A stretch of DNA of 64,000 nt from Lachnoclostridium sp. An169 (GCF_002160525.1 NZ_NFKT01000009.1:62001-126000), one strand, 5' to 3'. Shown: positions 7,933 through 18,129, counted from the stretch's first letter. A program made the numbers and translations. The notes: a model not told the origin generated them from the letters alone.

Positions 7933-10374
7933 ATGAAACAGCGTATACGGATTCACAAAGCAGAAGCAAATCAGGGAATACTGGATTATTCCCATTTACT
8001 GGACGCCCCCGCGGGAAAGCACGGGTTTGTCGAGACGAGGAAGGGACATCTCTATTTTGAGGACGGCACACGGGCGAGATTTCTCGGATTTAACGTAGCG
8101 GCGCGCTCCAACACGCCGGATCATGAGACGGCAGATAAGATGGCGGAGCGTTTCGCAAGTATGGGAGTCAACATCATCCGCCTCCATGCGGCAGACGCTC
8201 CCATCGGGGAGGAGCCGGGCAGCTGGAGCAGCTGCAAGGAAGCGCCGCTCCTTGACTATGCTTCGGGAACCAGCAGAAAATTCAATCCGGAAGGACTGGA
8301 CCGGTTCGATTATTTTGCAGCGAAACTGAAAGAAAAGGGCATTTATCTCCACATCGATCTGATTGTGGCAAGGGAGTTTCAGCAGGCTGACGGTATGGAT
8401 TATCCGGGAGGCGCACCGTCCTGTATCAAGCGTTATCCCATGTACAATGAGCGGATGATCGAGCTTCAGAAGGAGTATGCGAAAGAACTTCTGTGCCATG
8501 TCAATCCCTACACCGGTCTTGCCCTGATCGACGACCCGGCTGTGGTGACGATTCAGATCAATAATGAGGAGTCTGCAATCAAGGGAAATATGGGCGGAGA
8601 CATGTCCGAAGAGATGAAGCCATACCGGGAGGAGGTCCGGAGACGTTTTAATGATTTCCTCCTGATGAAATATTACACCAGAGAGCGCCTGAAAGAGGCG
8701 TGGACCCATGATGGATACTGTGCCCTCGGCGAGGAAGAAGATCCGCAGAAGGGAACCGTGGATGTGGTAAGCGGCAGCTTCTATCAGCCGGTCAATGACC
8801 CTGCAGGTGCATGGGACGGCGAGGTGAGTCCGGCAAGATATGCGGACTTCATGGAGTTCGGCATATACATGAACCGGAAATTCTACCGGGAGATGAAAGA
8901 TTATCTCCTTTCCCTGGGCGTGAAAGTGCCGGTTATCACCAGCAACCTGACAGCAGGCGCGGCGGATGTATACGGGCATACAGACGGAGACCTGATTGAG
9001 AATAACTGTTATTTCAATCACCCCCTGCTCCCGGTGCAGGGAAATACATACCTGGTGGCGGGACCGGCGGAATACGTATCCGCCAACCCTCTGACCATGC
9101 AGAAAGGCATCGGTTCCATGGCAACCACCATCCTGAACCTGGCGTCTGTGGCCATTGTGAAAGGAAAACCGTTTATGATCAGTGAGTGGAATGAATACGG
9201 ACTCCATCCCTTCCATTCTACGGCGTTTGTCCACACCATCGCCTATGCCTGTCTGAACGACTGGGACGGCCTGATCCTCTACAACCACCATACATCCGAA
9301 AACTGGGATGACCAGCCGGCGGATGAGATCCTCAATGTATTTGATGCCTATAATGATCCTGCGCTGATCTGCCAGTGGGGCTTTATGGCTTCCGTATTTT
9401 TAAAAGGGCTGGTGTCAGTGGCAAAGCACTGTGTGGATGTGGTGTATACCCGGAACGATCTTAAGACACTGCCGAACTTCCATTCCATGCCCACCACATT
9501 CTTCCCCTATGTGACGGCAATGAGAAATGTATTCCTGGACGGGGGAGACACCTACCAGGGCGACGCCGATATCGCAGTGAATGCAGGATTCCTGAATGGC
9601 GGAAATCTTTCGGACGCAAAACATGGCGTTTATTATGCATGGTCGGAATACCGGGATGCGATGAGGCGCTACCGGGATGAAAACCGTCTGGAACAGGCTG
9701 CCCGTGGAACCATGGAACTGCAGCCGGGAGTGCATCTCGGAAACCGGACACTGGTTTTCGATCACATCGAGGAAACCGCAGACAACGGGGATTACAGGAC
9801 TTTTGCAAAAATTATGGACAAAGCCATGAAAGAGTGGGGCGTCATGCCGGAGGACGCCGGATACGTGGACGGAAAACTGATCTCGGACACAAAAGAGATT
9901 GTGTTTGATCCGGATCATGCGCGCTTTGCAATCCATACGCCGTACTGCGGATATTTCAGCGGGGCGCCGGAGGCGGAGACGGTTCTCTCGGACAAGATAA
10001 CCGTGGAGGCGAAGAACGACCGGATCACACTGGCATTGATCGCTGAGCATGAGAAACCTCTGGGTGAAGCAAAAGAGTATGTTCTGACAGCCATGGGGAC
10101 TACGGGGATGGATGAGACGACATTTCAGCCCGGACCGTCCATGATGGGCATGCCCTTTACAGCGGTGGAATTCAAAGGAAAACTGTACGCGGAGACACTG
10201 GAAGGGAGCATACGCGTGAAAGCAGATGCAGCAAGACTTGAAGTCCTGAATCCGGTGGGGGAAGTGATCGCGGAACTGGAGGGCGAAAAGTCCGGAGATG
10301 AGATAAGGTTTGTACTGGATGGGGCTGTTCCGGGAGTACAGTATCATCTGACGGTCGGGGAGAATATGGAGTGA
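7933..10374 (+). CDS. Clan-A (GH5-like) intracellular glycoside hydrolase
   Basis: This 813-residue TIM-barrel glycosidase is related to GH5-type cellulase/mannanase families. It has FEDGTRARFLGFNVAA near residue 45, GVNIIRLH (about 78-85), a probable acid/base motif QINNEES (about 208-214) and a probable nucleophile motif FMISEWNEYG (Glu about 418). The C-terminal 300 residues look like beta-rich accessory domains. There is no signal peptide, so the substrate is probably an imported oligosaccharide. The CAZy family cannot be fixed by eye. It opens an operon that continues with a GPH symporter and a YesM/YesN pair, and it is preceded by the direct-repeat site. Confidence 0.75.
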   Translation: MKQRIRIHKAEANQGILDYSHLLDAPAGKHGFVETRKGHLYFEDGTRARFLGFNVAARSNTPDHETADKMAERFASMGVNIIRLHAADAPIGEEPGSWSSCKEAPLLDYASGTSRKFNPEGLDRFDYFAAKLKEKGIYLHIDLIVAREFQQADGMDYPGGAPSCIKRYPMYNERMIELQKEYAKELLCHVNPYTGLALIDDPAVVTIQINNEESAIKGNMGGDMSEEMKPYREEVRRRFNDFLLMKYYTRERLKEAWTHDGYCALGEEEDPQKGTVDVVSGSFYQPVNDPAGAWDGEVSPARYADFMEFGIYMNRKFYREMKDYLLSLGVKVPVITSNLTAGAADVYGHTDGDLIENNCYFNHPLLPVQGNTYLVAGPAEYVSANPLTMQKGIGSMATTILNLASVAIVKGKPFMISEWNEYGLHPFHSTAFVHTIAYACLNDWDGLILYNHHTSENWDDQPADEILNVFDAYNDPALICQWGFMASVFLKGLVSVAKHCVDVVYTRNDLKTLPNFHSMPTTFFPYVTAMRNVFLDGGDTYQGDADIAVNAGFLNGGNLSDAKHGVYYAWSEYRDAMRRYRDENRLEQAARGTMELQPGVHLGNRTLVFDHIEETADNGDYRTFAKIMDKAMKEWGVMPEDAGYVDGKLISDTKEIVFDPDHARFAIHTPYCGYFSGAPEAETVLSDKITVEAKNDRITLALIAEHEKPLGEAKEYVLTAMGTTGMDETTFQPGPSMMGMPFTAVEFKGKLYAETLEGSIRVKADAARLEVLNPVGEVIAELEGEKSGDEIRFVLDGAVPGVQYHLTVGENME

Positions 10375-10388
10375 CGGGGGGAAATGCT

Positions 10389-12113
10389 ATGACAAAGAAA
10401 TCACCGGTAACTCTTTTAAAAGGCGGATTTTTTGACAGACCATTTATGGACTCCAGGGTAAAGACCCGTAGTGTAACAAGAAAAGAACTGATTCTCGGCC
10501 ATCTGGTCGGTCCGCTGGGGCTGATATTCGTGGTGAATACGATTGCAGCGCTTGTCGAGAAGTTTTTTACCCAGCAGACAAGCGCCATGTATGGTGCAGA
10601 GAATGTGGCAATGATTCAGCAGATGGGAGGATATTATGAGATTATTATGACAGTGGCTAAGATCCTGGCTGTCTTTACGGGGCTGTTTACCGGATGGCTG
10701 ATGCAGCACACGCAGTCCCGCCAGGGACGTATGAGACCCTGGTATCTGATCTTCGGGTTTGTCTCCATTATTATCGGAGCACTGATCTTTCTGTTTCCGG
10801 GGACAACCCTGGGGGAGAGCTACTGGTACTATTTCTTTTTCCTGCTCATCTGCTACAATACAGTCGGCGGCTCCTTCTTTTATCTGTTCCGGGATAATAT
10901 CTGTTCTCTGACTACCCGCAATCCTGTCGAAAAGACGCGGCTGAAGTTTATCAGACAGATGTCCTGGACGCTGATCTCCGGAATTGTGATCGGAATGCTT
11001 GTCAATATGGTGGTATTGCCAATGTGGCTGGAACATGATATAACAGGTTATGCAAAGTTTATGATTGTTCTGTGTATACTTGCTATTCCGCTGCTGCTGA
11101 TAGAATACTTTTATACAAAAGAACGGGTAATTGAGGATATTGCCGTTGAGGTGGGGGTGAGCCGGGAGAATAATATTCCCCTGCGTGAGCAGCTCAAAGC
11201 ACTGCTGACGAACAGATATTATATGATTTTCATGATCCTTATGACGGCCAGCGGGATTGTGGATAACTTCAAAGGTGGCAATGTCCAGTATTTTTATATC
11301 AAATTTCTTCTGGGCGGAGACGAAAATCCGTTTATGTTTACCCTGTACCAGATTATCACCGGTACACCGCTCGGAATTGGCGCAATCATCATCTATCCTT
11401 TGGCGAAAAAGTTCGGAATACGGAATATTTCTTTGGCCGGCTATGCCATGGTACTGGCGGGAAGCAGTCTCGGATGGATGTTTCCGGATAATATTCAGAT
11501 CGCAATGGCGGCGGGATTTGTCCGGCAGCTCGGATATATTCCCAACGCCTACATTACAGCCACTCTGCTGTGCTTTGCGTTTGACAGTGTAGAGTATAAA
11601 TCCGGGTTCCGCCTGGAAGGCCTTCTCGGGGTGTCGGTTATAGGAATGGTTCAGTCTGTTATATACGCGCCTTTTGCCGGTGGATTTGAGTCGTCGATCC
11701 TGAAACTTGGTTTTGTTGATATGGTAGGTGTTACGCCTAACAGCAATGTCCTGCGTTTTATGACAATGGCTTTTTATCTCTTTGATATTATTCTGGCGGC
11801 AGCATATCTGATCCTTCTTCCGTTTATGGATGTAGAGAAACATCTGCCGGAGATCAGCAGTACGCTGACAAAACGCAGGAAAGATGCGGTACTTGCCCGC
11901 GGCGAGGAATGGATTGAGCCGGAGGAACTGGAGAGGCGTGAAAAAGAGGCAGCAGACCGGGAACATGAAGAAAACAGGATCTTCGACCTGAAGAAGCGCT
12001 GTGAGGCAAAAGGACTTGATTTTGATACGGAAAACGCGAAGTATCTGGCGAAGAGGAAAAAGAAACAGCAGAAAAGACTGCAGAAAAACGCGAAAAGGAC
12101 TGCAGAAAAATAG
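10389..12113 (+). CDS. GPH-family sugar:cation symporter (MFS superfamily)
   Basis: This membrane carrier of about 574 residues has roughly twelve hydrophobic segments and belongs to the glycoside-pentoside-hexuronide family. The conserved loop after the second or third segment reads SRQGRMRPWYL, close to the GPH pattern R-x-G-x-x-R-P-W. The ATG at 10389, with GGGGGA in front, is preferred to the GTG at 10371 that overlaps the upstream stop. An unusual feature is a C-terminal tail of about 100 residues rich in Lys and Glu, predicted to be a cytosolic helix. Its position after the glycosidase suggests uptake of that enzyme's substrate. Confidence 0.85.
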   Translation: MTKKSPVTLLKGGFFDRPFMDSRVKTRSVTRKELILGHLVGPLGLIFVVNTIAALVEKFFTQQTSAMYGAENVAMIQQMGGYYEIIMTVAKILAVFTGLFTGWLMQHTQSRQGRMRPWYLIFGFVSIIIGALIFLFPGTTLGESYWYYFFFLLICYNTVGGSFFYLFRDNICSLTTRNPVEKTRLKFIRQMSWTLISGIVIGMLVNMVVLPMWLEHDITGYAKFMIVLCILAIPLLLIEYFYTKERVIEDIAVEVGVSRENNIPLREQLKALLTNRYYMIFMILMTASGIVDNFKGGNVQYFYIKFLLGGDENPFMFTLYQIITGTPLGIGAIIIYPLAKKFGIRNISLAGYAMVLAGSSLGWMFPDNIQIAMAAGFVRQLGYIPNAYITATLLCFAFDSVEYKSGFRLEGLLGVSVIGMVQSVIYAPFAGGFESSILKLGFVDMVGVTPNSNVLRFMTMAFYLFDIILAAAYLILLPFMDVEKHLPEISSTLTKRRKDAVLARGEEWIEPEELERREKEAADREHEENRIFDLKKRCEAKGLDFDTENAKYLAKRKKKQQKRLQKNAKRTAEK

Positions 12114-12134
12114 TGTTGTGAAGGACGGCTTCCT

Positions 12135-13847
12135 ATGAAATACAGATTCCGAAAATCTTTAAGATACAAGATCATCATCCCGGTGCTCGGGCTGAGCCTG
12201 CCGGCGATTATTCTGCTCTTTATCATCAATACCTACGCTGTGGAAAGGATTCAGCGTCAGCTTTACAGTACCAATCTGAATATGATGAATGTTCATATCA
12301 GCGAACTGGAATCGGAGCTGACGTCTGCCTCCTCGGTGCTGTTAAATCAGAGCATCCAGACAAACTGGATCAATAACTTTGCATCTTTCGACAGCAGGGA
12401 GAGATATAATGCAACTATAGAGTATCATACACAAAATGTGAATGAGCTCAGTTCCTACAGGATGATAGAAGGGCAGATTGCCTGTTCACCGGTCAATGGA
12501 AATGTAGTGTCGTATTTTAATGACTACGTATCGGATTATCAGAAGAGGGAAGCCGTCCTGGAATATGTGAAATCCCACGCGGCCAAGCTGACAGCTCTCA
12601 ACGGGCAGTGGCGCACCTGTCAGATTGACGGAGAGTGGATTCTTCTTGCTGCTTCCGGGAACGACAGGGCTGTATTCTGCTTCTGGACCACCTATGATCT
12701 GCTGATGGAGCCGGTACAGAACTGGAAACTGACAGGAAGCGGTTCTTTCTGCTTTGCAGGCAGCGACGGGACCCTGTTCACAGATCCGGGCACTGAAGAG
12801 CTGCGGGAACTGTCCTATGATGGCGATCTGGACAGTTACTATTTTGACGGTGCCGGAGGCAAATATCTGATCAGCGGTGTGGAGGTTCCCATGGGGGATT
12901 TCCGCCTGATGAATGTGGTGGAAAGGCAGGATGCACTGGGCATATTTCCACAGCTTCAGCTTCTGGGAATCCTGATCCTGATCTGCGTACTGTTCGCAGG
13001 GATTCCCTGGATTCTTCATATTTTGAATAAAAACGTATTTTCACCTGTGGGCAGACTGGAGGACGGTATCCGGAAAGTGGAGAATGGTGATCTGAACACC
13101 CAGATCGGGAATCCGGAGGCAAGCAGGGAAATGGAACATCTGATCCAGTCGTTTAACAAGATGATCCTGCAGATCCGTGATCTGAAGATCCGGACATATG
13201 AGGACAGCCTGGAAAGGCAGAAGCTGGAGCTGGATTATCTGAATCTCCAGATGGAGCCCCATTTTTATCTGAATGCCCTGAATGTGATCAATGTGACGGC
13301 ACAGCTCGGGAATACGGAAATGATTTATCAGATAACAAAAGATCTCTCTGCCTACATGAGATACATCATGGGAAGCAGGAAGGAATCCGTTACGATCGTG
13401 GAAGAACTGGAACATGTGGGACACTACCTTGCCATCATGGAGATCCGCCTGGGAGACAATTTTACGTTCAGAAAACAGGTGGAAGACGGTCTGAAAGAGC
13501 TTCGCATCCCGCCTCTTACCATTCAGACTCTGGTGGAAAATTCTCTGAAATATGCGTTTGATGTCTATAATGCAACGACGGTAGAGCTAGATGTGGAAGA
13601 AAAGGGAATGTCTGCAGTTATCCGAGTGGCGGACAATGGAGACGGGTATCCGGATGAATATCTGGAACGGTTCAACACAGAAGCGACGCCGGAGAAGAAT
13701 CACATCGGGATTATGAATCTGCGGAGCAGACTGAAGATGATGTATGGAGAGAAAGCGGAAATAAGAATATTCAATCTGACACCCCATGGAGCCTGCACAG
13801 AAATTGAGATTACAGGATGGAAAGAAAAAGGGGAGAACGGGATATGA
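12135..13847 (+). CDS. YesM-type sensor histidine kinase
   Basis: This 570-residue membrane kinase has a first membrane segment at about residues 13-35, a large outside sensor region, a second segment at about 276-297 and a HAMP linker. The histidine kinase domain is of the LytS/YesM type (phosphoacceptor in NLQMEPHFYLNALNVI), followed by an ATPase domain with VENSLKYAF (N box) and ADNGDGYP (G box). It probably senses an extracellular glycan or sugar. The stop overlaps the response regulator start by four bases (ATGA), implying translational coupling. It lies 21 bases after the GPH gene. Confidence 0.9.
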   Translation: MKYRFRKSLRYKIIIPVLGLSLPAIILLFIINTYAVERIQRQLYSTNLNMMNVHISELESELTSASSVLLNQSIQTNWINNFASFDSRERYNATIEYHTQNVNELSSYRMIEGQIACSPVNGNVVSYFNDYVSDYQKREAVLEYVKSHAAKLTALNGQWRTCQIDGEWILLAASGNDRAVFCFWTTYDLLMEPVQNWKLTGSGSFCFAGSDGTLFTDPGTEELRELSYDGDLDSYYFDGAGGKYLISGVEVPMGDFRLMNVVERQDALGIFPQLQLLGILILICVLFAGIPWILHILNKNVFSPVGRLEDGIRKVENGDLNTQIGNPEASREMEHLIQSFNKMILQIRDLKIRTYEDSLERQKLELDYLNLQMEPHFYLNALNVINVTAQLGNTEMIYQITKDLSAYMRYIMGSRKESVTIVEELEHVGHYLAIMEIRLGDNFTFRKQVEDGLKELRIPPLTIQTLVENSLKYAFDVYNATTVELDVEEKGMSAVIRVADNGDGYPDEYLERFNTEATPEKNHIGIMNLRSRLKMMYGEKAEIRIFNLTPHGACTEIEITGWKEKGENGI

Positions 13848-15415
13848 ATCTTATAATTGTCGATGATGAGATATTTATTGTACGTGCTTTACAGAAAAAT
13901 ATCGACTGGCAGGCAGTGGGAATCGATGAGACATTTATCGCTTTTAATGCAGAAAAAGCCAGAGAAATTTTTGAAACCCGGGAAATTGATATTATGGTTA
14001 CGGATATCGAGATGCCCCGGGAATCCGGGCTTGATCTGATCGGCTGGGTCAGAGAACAGGGATATGAATGTAAGATTATCTGTCTTACCTGTCATGGGGA
14101 ATTCCGGTATGCCCAGAAAGCCATGCGTCTTCAGGTGAGCGATTATATCTTAAAGCCGGTTGATTTCGGAAAACTGAGTGAACTGGTGGGCAGAATGGTG
14201 ACGGAAATCCGGAAGGAGTGTCTTGAGAAAGAAGAGAGGAAGAAAGGAGAATTATGGCAGTACCATCAGAACCGTCTTGAATCAGCCTTCTGGCTTGATA
14301 TATTAAAAGGCGCCTGGAATACAGACCCGGATACTCTGATGAAGGAGGCTCAGAAGGTAAATATCGTATGGGACTTTAACCGGCAGTATCAGGTGGTCTT
14401 TCTGTCTGTAAAAAGGGTCTATCAGAAAAAACAGGACTGGAATGAAAATCCGGAACTGATGCAATTCATTCTTTATAATATTTCAAGGGATACTTTCCTG
14501 ACTGAGGAGGACGCAAACCGTGCCGGATGGTTTGGAGAGTCCTGCATGTGGGCGGTTATCTCCGCGGAAAATTCGGAAGGGCTGTACGGCAGGCTCGAAC
14601 ATTTTATCGATGTGTGTCAGGAGGTGTCAGGAGTCGGTATTGTGGCCTATGTGGATGAGATTTGCTACGGGGAAGAACTGCACCGGAGTTTTCAGAGAAT
14701 GCTGGAATATGACCGGGAAAATGTCTCCCTGGAAAGAGGAATATTCGATATTCTCGGTCAGAGTACAGGGGAGCAGCAGGACAGCAGATTTTATCAGGAG
14801 CTGCGGAAATTTCTGAAGAACAGGGAGTGGGAACAGGCAGAACATCTGGCGGATGAGATCTGGGATGAAAACTGCTACATAACGTTCAGAAAACTGGTGC
14901 TCCACGAAGGCGCCGGAGAGTATGAAATATACCGGTGTATGGAAGAAAACCAGATAGACAGAGAAGAATTCTGGAATGATGAATTGCTGGAACTTGCAGA
15001 CAAGATGATTCACTCCGCCGGCATTTATAAGGAATGGCTGAAGAAGTCAGTGAAAAGAATCCGGGATCTGAGCGGTCCGGACAGAACGGAGAAAAAGATG
15101 ATTCTCCAGATCGAACAGTATGTGATTTCCCATATTGAAGAAAGAATTACACGGGAAAATATTGCCAGGGCGGTCGGTTTTTCAGTAGATTATATCTCCA
15201 GGTTTTTTAAGAAAGAGACGGGAAAAGCTCTCAGTGAGTATATTATGGAACAGAAAATAGAGAGGGCAAAAGAACTGATCGACAAAGCAGAGGAGCCGAT
15301 CGGAAATATAGCTTCACGGCTCGGCTACAGCAATTTCTCGTATTTTTCGGAGATTTTCCGGAGACTTACAGGAGTGCTGCCAAGTGAATACAAGCGGAAC
15401 AGCAGGACAGAATAG
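13844..15415 (+). CDS. YesN-type response regulator with AraC DNA-binding domain
   Basis: This protein has about 523 residues from the ATG at 13844, which overlaps the kinase stop. The receiver domain begins NLIIVDDEIFIV and has the phospho-Asp in MVTDIEMPRESG (about residue 55). A long middle region follows, then a C-terminal AraC helix-turn-helix pair (ITRENIARAVGFSVDYISRFFKK and IGNIASRLGYSNFSYFSEIFRR). The family activates nearby sugar transport and hydrolase genes. It sits in the operon headed by the direct-repeat site at 7838, so autoregulation and control of the other two repeat-bearing promoters is a reasonable inference. A strong terminator follows. Confidence 0.9.
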   Translation: MNLIIVDDEIFIVRALQKNIDWQAVGIDETFIAFNAEKAREIFETREIDIMVTDIEMPRESGLDLIGWVREQGYECKIICLTCHGEFRYAQKAMRLQVSDYILKPVDFGKLSELVGRMVTEIRKECLEKEERKKGELWQYHQNRLESAFWLDILKGAWNTDPDTLMKEAQKVNIVWDFNRQYQVVFLSVKRVYQKKQDWNENPELMQFILYNISRDTFLTEEDANRAGWFGESCMWAVISAENSEGLYGRLEHFIDVCQEVSGVGIVAYVDEICYGEELHRSFQRMLEYDRENVSLERGIFDILGQSTGEQQDSRFYQELRKFLKNREWEQAEHLADEIWDENCYITFRKLVLHEGAGEYEIYRCMEENQIDREEFWNDELLELADKMIHSAGIYKEWLKKSVKRIRDLSGPDRTEKKMILQIEQYVISHIEERITRENIARAVGFSVDYISRFFKKETGKALSEYIMEQKIERAKELIDKAEEPIGNIASRLGYSNFSYFSEIFRRLTGVLPSEYKRNSRTE

Positions 15416-15468
15416 TGGCATTTGATCAGGATACCGGCAGCAGAAATCCGGTGGCAGTCCATGCGCAG

Positions 15469-15497
15469 ACCGGCGGAGACAATTCCGCCGGTTTTTT
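15469..15497 (+). terminator. Rho-independent terminator after the response regulator
   Basis: ACCGGCGGA (15469-15477) pairs perfectly with TCCGCCGGT (15484-15492) across a six-base loop and is followed directly by a run of T. It ends the operon that started with the glycosidase. Confidence 0.9.
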
Positions 15498-15603
15498 GGA
15501 CTTTATAGTGGTGTCGGAGGACAGAATACCGGGAGAATTAAAAAAGAGAATATTCTATACTGAATACATCAAATGAAACAAGCCAAAAAGGAGGAAAAAA
15601 GTA

Positions 15604-17130
15604 ATGAAACTGAAACGGGTAACAGCTTTTTGCATGGCGGCGGTTCTGGCAGGCTCTCTGCTGACGGGATGCAGCTCCGGAAATGGAAGTGAGGCTTCAC
15701 AGGGAAACGGTGAGGACGGAAATCCGGAGGAGATCGTATTTGCTTTCCAACTGGGAAAGACGGTGGATCTGGAGCCCATTGAGGAAGCACTCAATGAAAT
15801 CCTGATTCCGAAGATCAATGTGAAGGTAAATCTGGAGGGATACAGCTGGTCGAATTATGATACGCAGATCAGTCTGATGCAGTCCGGAGGGGAACAGATC
15901 GACGTGATCAGCATGTGCCCGAATTTCAGCACATATCTTACAAACAACCAGCTCATGGCGATGGATGAGCTGCTCGATGAATATGCGCCGGAGACAAAAG
16001 AACTGATCGGCGATGAGTTCCTGAAGAGTACTTCAAAAGCCGGTTCCATATATGCCCTTCCGGTCTATGGGGTGAAGACGGATGTAAACGGTGTCCACAT
16101 CCGCAAGGATCTGGTGGACGAACTGAATCTTCCGGTAGACCAGATCAAAGAGGCGGAGACATTCGAGGAGTATCTTGAGAACATGGATCTGCTGACCCAG
16201 ATGTTCCAGACGATACACGAGGCCCATCCGGAACTTGTACTGGTGCCCAGTTCCCAGAACCCTTCTTCATTCAGAGTTACGGAGATTCCTTTTACCGATA
16301 CTCTCGGTGATGATCTGGGCGTACTGATGGACGGGGATGATCAGAACATTGTGAATATGTACGAATCCGAAGAATTTAAGACACTCACGGAATATATGTA
16401 TCAGTGGAACCAGGATGGCTTTATTCTGGAAGACGCCATGACGACACAGGAAGCAGCAGATACTTACCTGAAAAACGGCAGGGCTTTCGGCTATTTTGAA
16501 ACCGGATCAGACGAGGCAACAATGGAAGCGAAAGTTCAGCGAACAACAGGGTATGAAGTTGTATGGAAAAAACTGACAAAACCGTTTGTCACCACCAATC
16601 TTGTCAATAATTCCGCGTTCGGTATTTCCACCACATCGCAGCATCCGGAGGCTGCCATGAAATTCCTGAACGAAATGTATACCAATGCAGACGTTGTGAA
16701 TATCCTGGATTTTGGAATCGAGGGAGTGAACTGGGAAGAAAAGAATGACGGATGCATCGGATATCCGGATGGAGTAAGCGCGGATAATTCTACTTATGAT
16801 ATCGGAATGACATGGTATTTCGGCAATACATTTCTTGCAAAAACCTGGGAGGGGGACGTTCCGGTTAATGTGGATGAGGCGATTGCCAATAACAACAGTG
16901 CCCGCACTTCACCGGCGCTTGGATTTACCTATGATTCCACTGCGGTTTCCACGGAGATTGCGGCGATCGGAAATGTGACCAGCCAGTATCTTCCGGGTCT
17001 GCTGTGCGGTTTCCTGAATCCGGATGAGACGATCCCGGAATTCCTGGATGCCCTGGACAGTGCGGGAATCGGAGAAGTAATTGCGGAAAAGCAGACACAG
17101 TATGATTCCTGGCTTGCGGAAAACAAGTAA
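15604..17130 (+). CDS. Extracellular sugar-binding lipoprotein of an ABC importer
   Basis: This 508-residue solute-binding protein has a lipoprotein signal peptide with lipobox LLTGC (Cys at about residue 23), followed by a Ser/Gly/Glu linker. The body resembles large family 1 binding proteins such as LplA/YtcQ, which capture oligosaccharides such as rhamnogalacturonan fragments. A TATACT box near 15551 and GGAGG before the ATG support an independent transcript. Two permease genes follow. No ATPase gene lies in the cluster; in Firmicutes such importers usually borrow a shared MsmX/UgpC-type ATPase encoded elsewhere. Confidence 0.85.
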   Translation: MKLKRVTAFCMAAVLAGSLLTGCSSGNGSEASQGNGEDGNPEEIVFAFQLGKTVDLEPIEEALNEILIPKINVKVNLEGYSWSNYDTQISLMQSGGEQIDVISMCPNFSTYLTNNQLMAMDELLDEYAPETKELIGDEFLKSTSKAGSIYALPVYGVKTDVNGVHIRKDLVDELNLPVDQIKEAETFEEYLENMDLLTQMFQTIHEAHPELVLVPSSQNPSSFRVTEIPFTDTLGDDLGVLMDGDDQNIVNMYESEEFKTLTEYMYQWNQDGFILEDAMTTQEAADTYLKNGRAFGYFETGSDEATMEAKVQRTTGYEVVWKKLTKPFVTTNLVNNSAFGISTTSQHPEAAMKFLNEMYTNADVVNILDFGIEGVNWEEKNDGCIGYPDGVSADNSTYDIGMTWYFGNTFLAKTWEGDVPVNVDEAIANNNSARTSPALGFTYDSTAVSTEIAAIGNVTSQYLPGLLCGFLNPDETIPEFLDALDSAGIGEVIAEKQTQYDSWLAENK

Positions 17131-17147
17131 AAACAGTTCCGGATGAA

Positions 17148-17182
17148 GAGAAAACCATGGCAGCAAAGGCCGTGGTTTTCTC
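17148..17182 (+). other. Intercistronic hairpin between binding protein and permease
   Basis: A 13-bp stem (17148-17160 with 17170-17182, one G-U pair) and a nine-base loop sit between the binding-protein stop and the permease ribosome site. There is no T-run. In binding-protein operons such hairpins shield the upstream mRNA and lower expression of the permeases. The stem also argues against the upstream ATG at 17143 as the permease start. Confidence 0.7.
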
Positions 17183-17205
17183 AGGAGAGGAGGAAAATCA
17201 GGAAG

Positions 17206-18129
17206 ATGAATCAAAGAATTAAGACGAAGAAGCGCCTGCAGAAACAGTGGCCGTTCTATATTATGATCATTCCCGGAATGATCTACCTGCTGATTAATAA
17301 CTACGGTCCCATGGCGGGAATATTTATCGCATTTAAGAAAATAGACTATGGTCTGGGAATTTTCAAAAGTCCCTGGGTGGGACTGGAGAATTTTGAGTAT
17401 CTTTTCAAGACGGACGCCGCGTTTACCATGACCAGGAATACGATCCTCTACAATGTCGCATTTATTGTTCTTGGCACGGTGCTTGGAATCGCAGTGGGAA
17501 TTATGCTCAGCGAGCTGCGCAGCAAGGCAAAAACAAAATTTTTCCAGACGGTCATCCTGCTTCCCTATCTGCTGTCCTGGGTGATCTGTGCATACATCGG
17601 ATATGCTTTCCTGAGCAAGGAATCCGGCCTGCTCAACAGCCTTCTGACTAACCTGGGATTCCAGGCGGTGGACTGGTACAATGATCCCGGGAAATGGCCG
17701 GTGATCCTGATTGTTGTAAATATCTGGAAGGGAATCGGATATACATCCATTATCTACATGTCAACAATCATCGGAATCGACAAGTCGCTCTACGAGGCTG
17801 CGAGAGTGGACGGGGCAACGAAATGGCAGGAGATCCGTCTGATTACTCTGCCGCTTTTAAAGAGTACGATTATTATGCTGACTATCATGAATATCGGAAG
17901 AATTTTTTACTCTGACTTCGGATTGTTCTATCAGATTCCGCTGAATTCAGGAACGCTTTACCCGACGACCCAGACGATTGATACCTATGTGTACCGCGCG
18001 CTGATGCAGCAGAATCAGATCGGAATGTCATCGGCGGCAGGTGTTTACCAGTCGCTGGTAGGATTTATCCTGGTTCTGGCGGCGAATATGATTGTCCGGA
18101 AGCTCAGCCCGGATGACGCAATGTTTTAG
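17206..18129 (+). CDS. Sugar ABC transporter permease, LplB-like
   Basis: This inner-membrane permease of about 307 residues has six membrane segments and the EAA loop (YEAARVDGATKWQEIRLITLP, about residues 200-220) that contacts the ATPase. The start at 17206 has an excellent GGAGG site. The upstream in-frame ATG at 17143 would run through the intercistronic hairpin and is rejected. It partners the permease downstream and the binding lipoprotein upstream. It is close to LplB/YteP, members of which import complex plant-wall oligosaccharides. Confidence 0.88.
   Translation: MNQRIKTKKRLQKQWPFYIMIIPGMIYLLINNYGPMAGIFIAFKKIDYGLGIFKSPWVGLENFEYLFKTDAAFTMTRNTILYNVAFIVLGTVLGIAVGIMLSELRSKAKTKFFQTVILLPYLLSWVICAYIGYAFLSKESGLLNSLLTNLGFQAVDWYNDPGKWPVILIVVNIWKGIGYTSIIYMSTIIGIDKSLYEAARVDGATKWQEIRLITLPLLKSTIIMLTIMNIGRIFYSDFGLFYQIPLNSGTLYPTTQTIDTYVYRALMQQNQIGMSSAAGVYQSLVGFILVLAANMIVRKLSPDDAMF

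Noticed and set aside
7996-11966. Long minus-strand open frames opposite the glycosidase and GPH genes (for example 7996-9291 and 10416-11966)
   Set aside because: They have no recognisable domains, odd His/Arg/Cys-rich composition and no ribosome sites, and lie opposite genes with clear family motifs. They are shadows of high-GC codon use.
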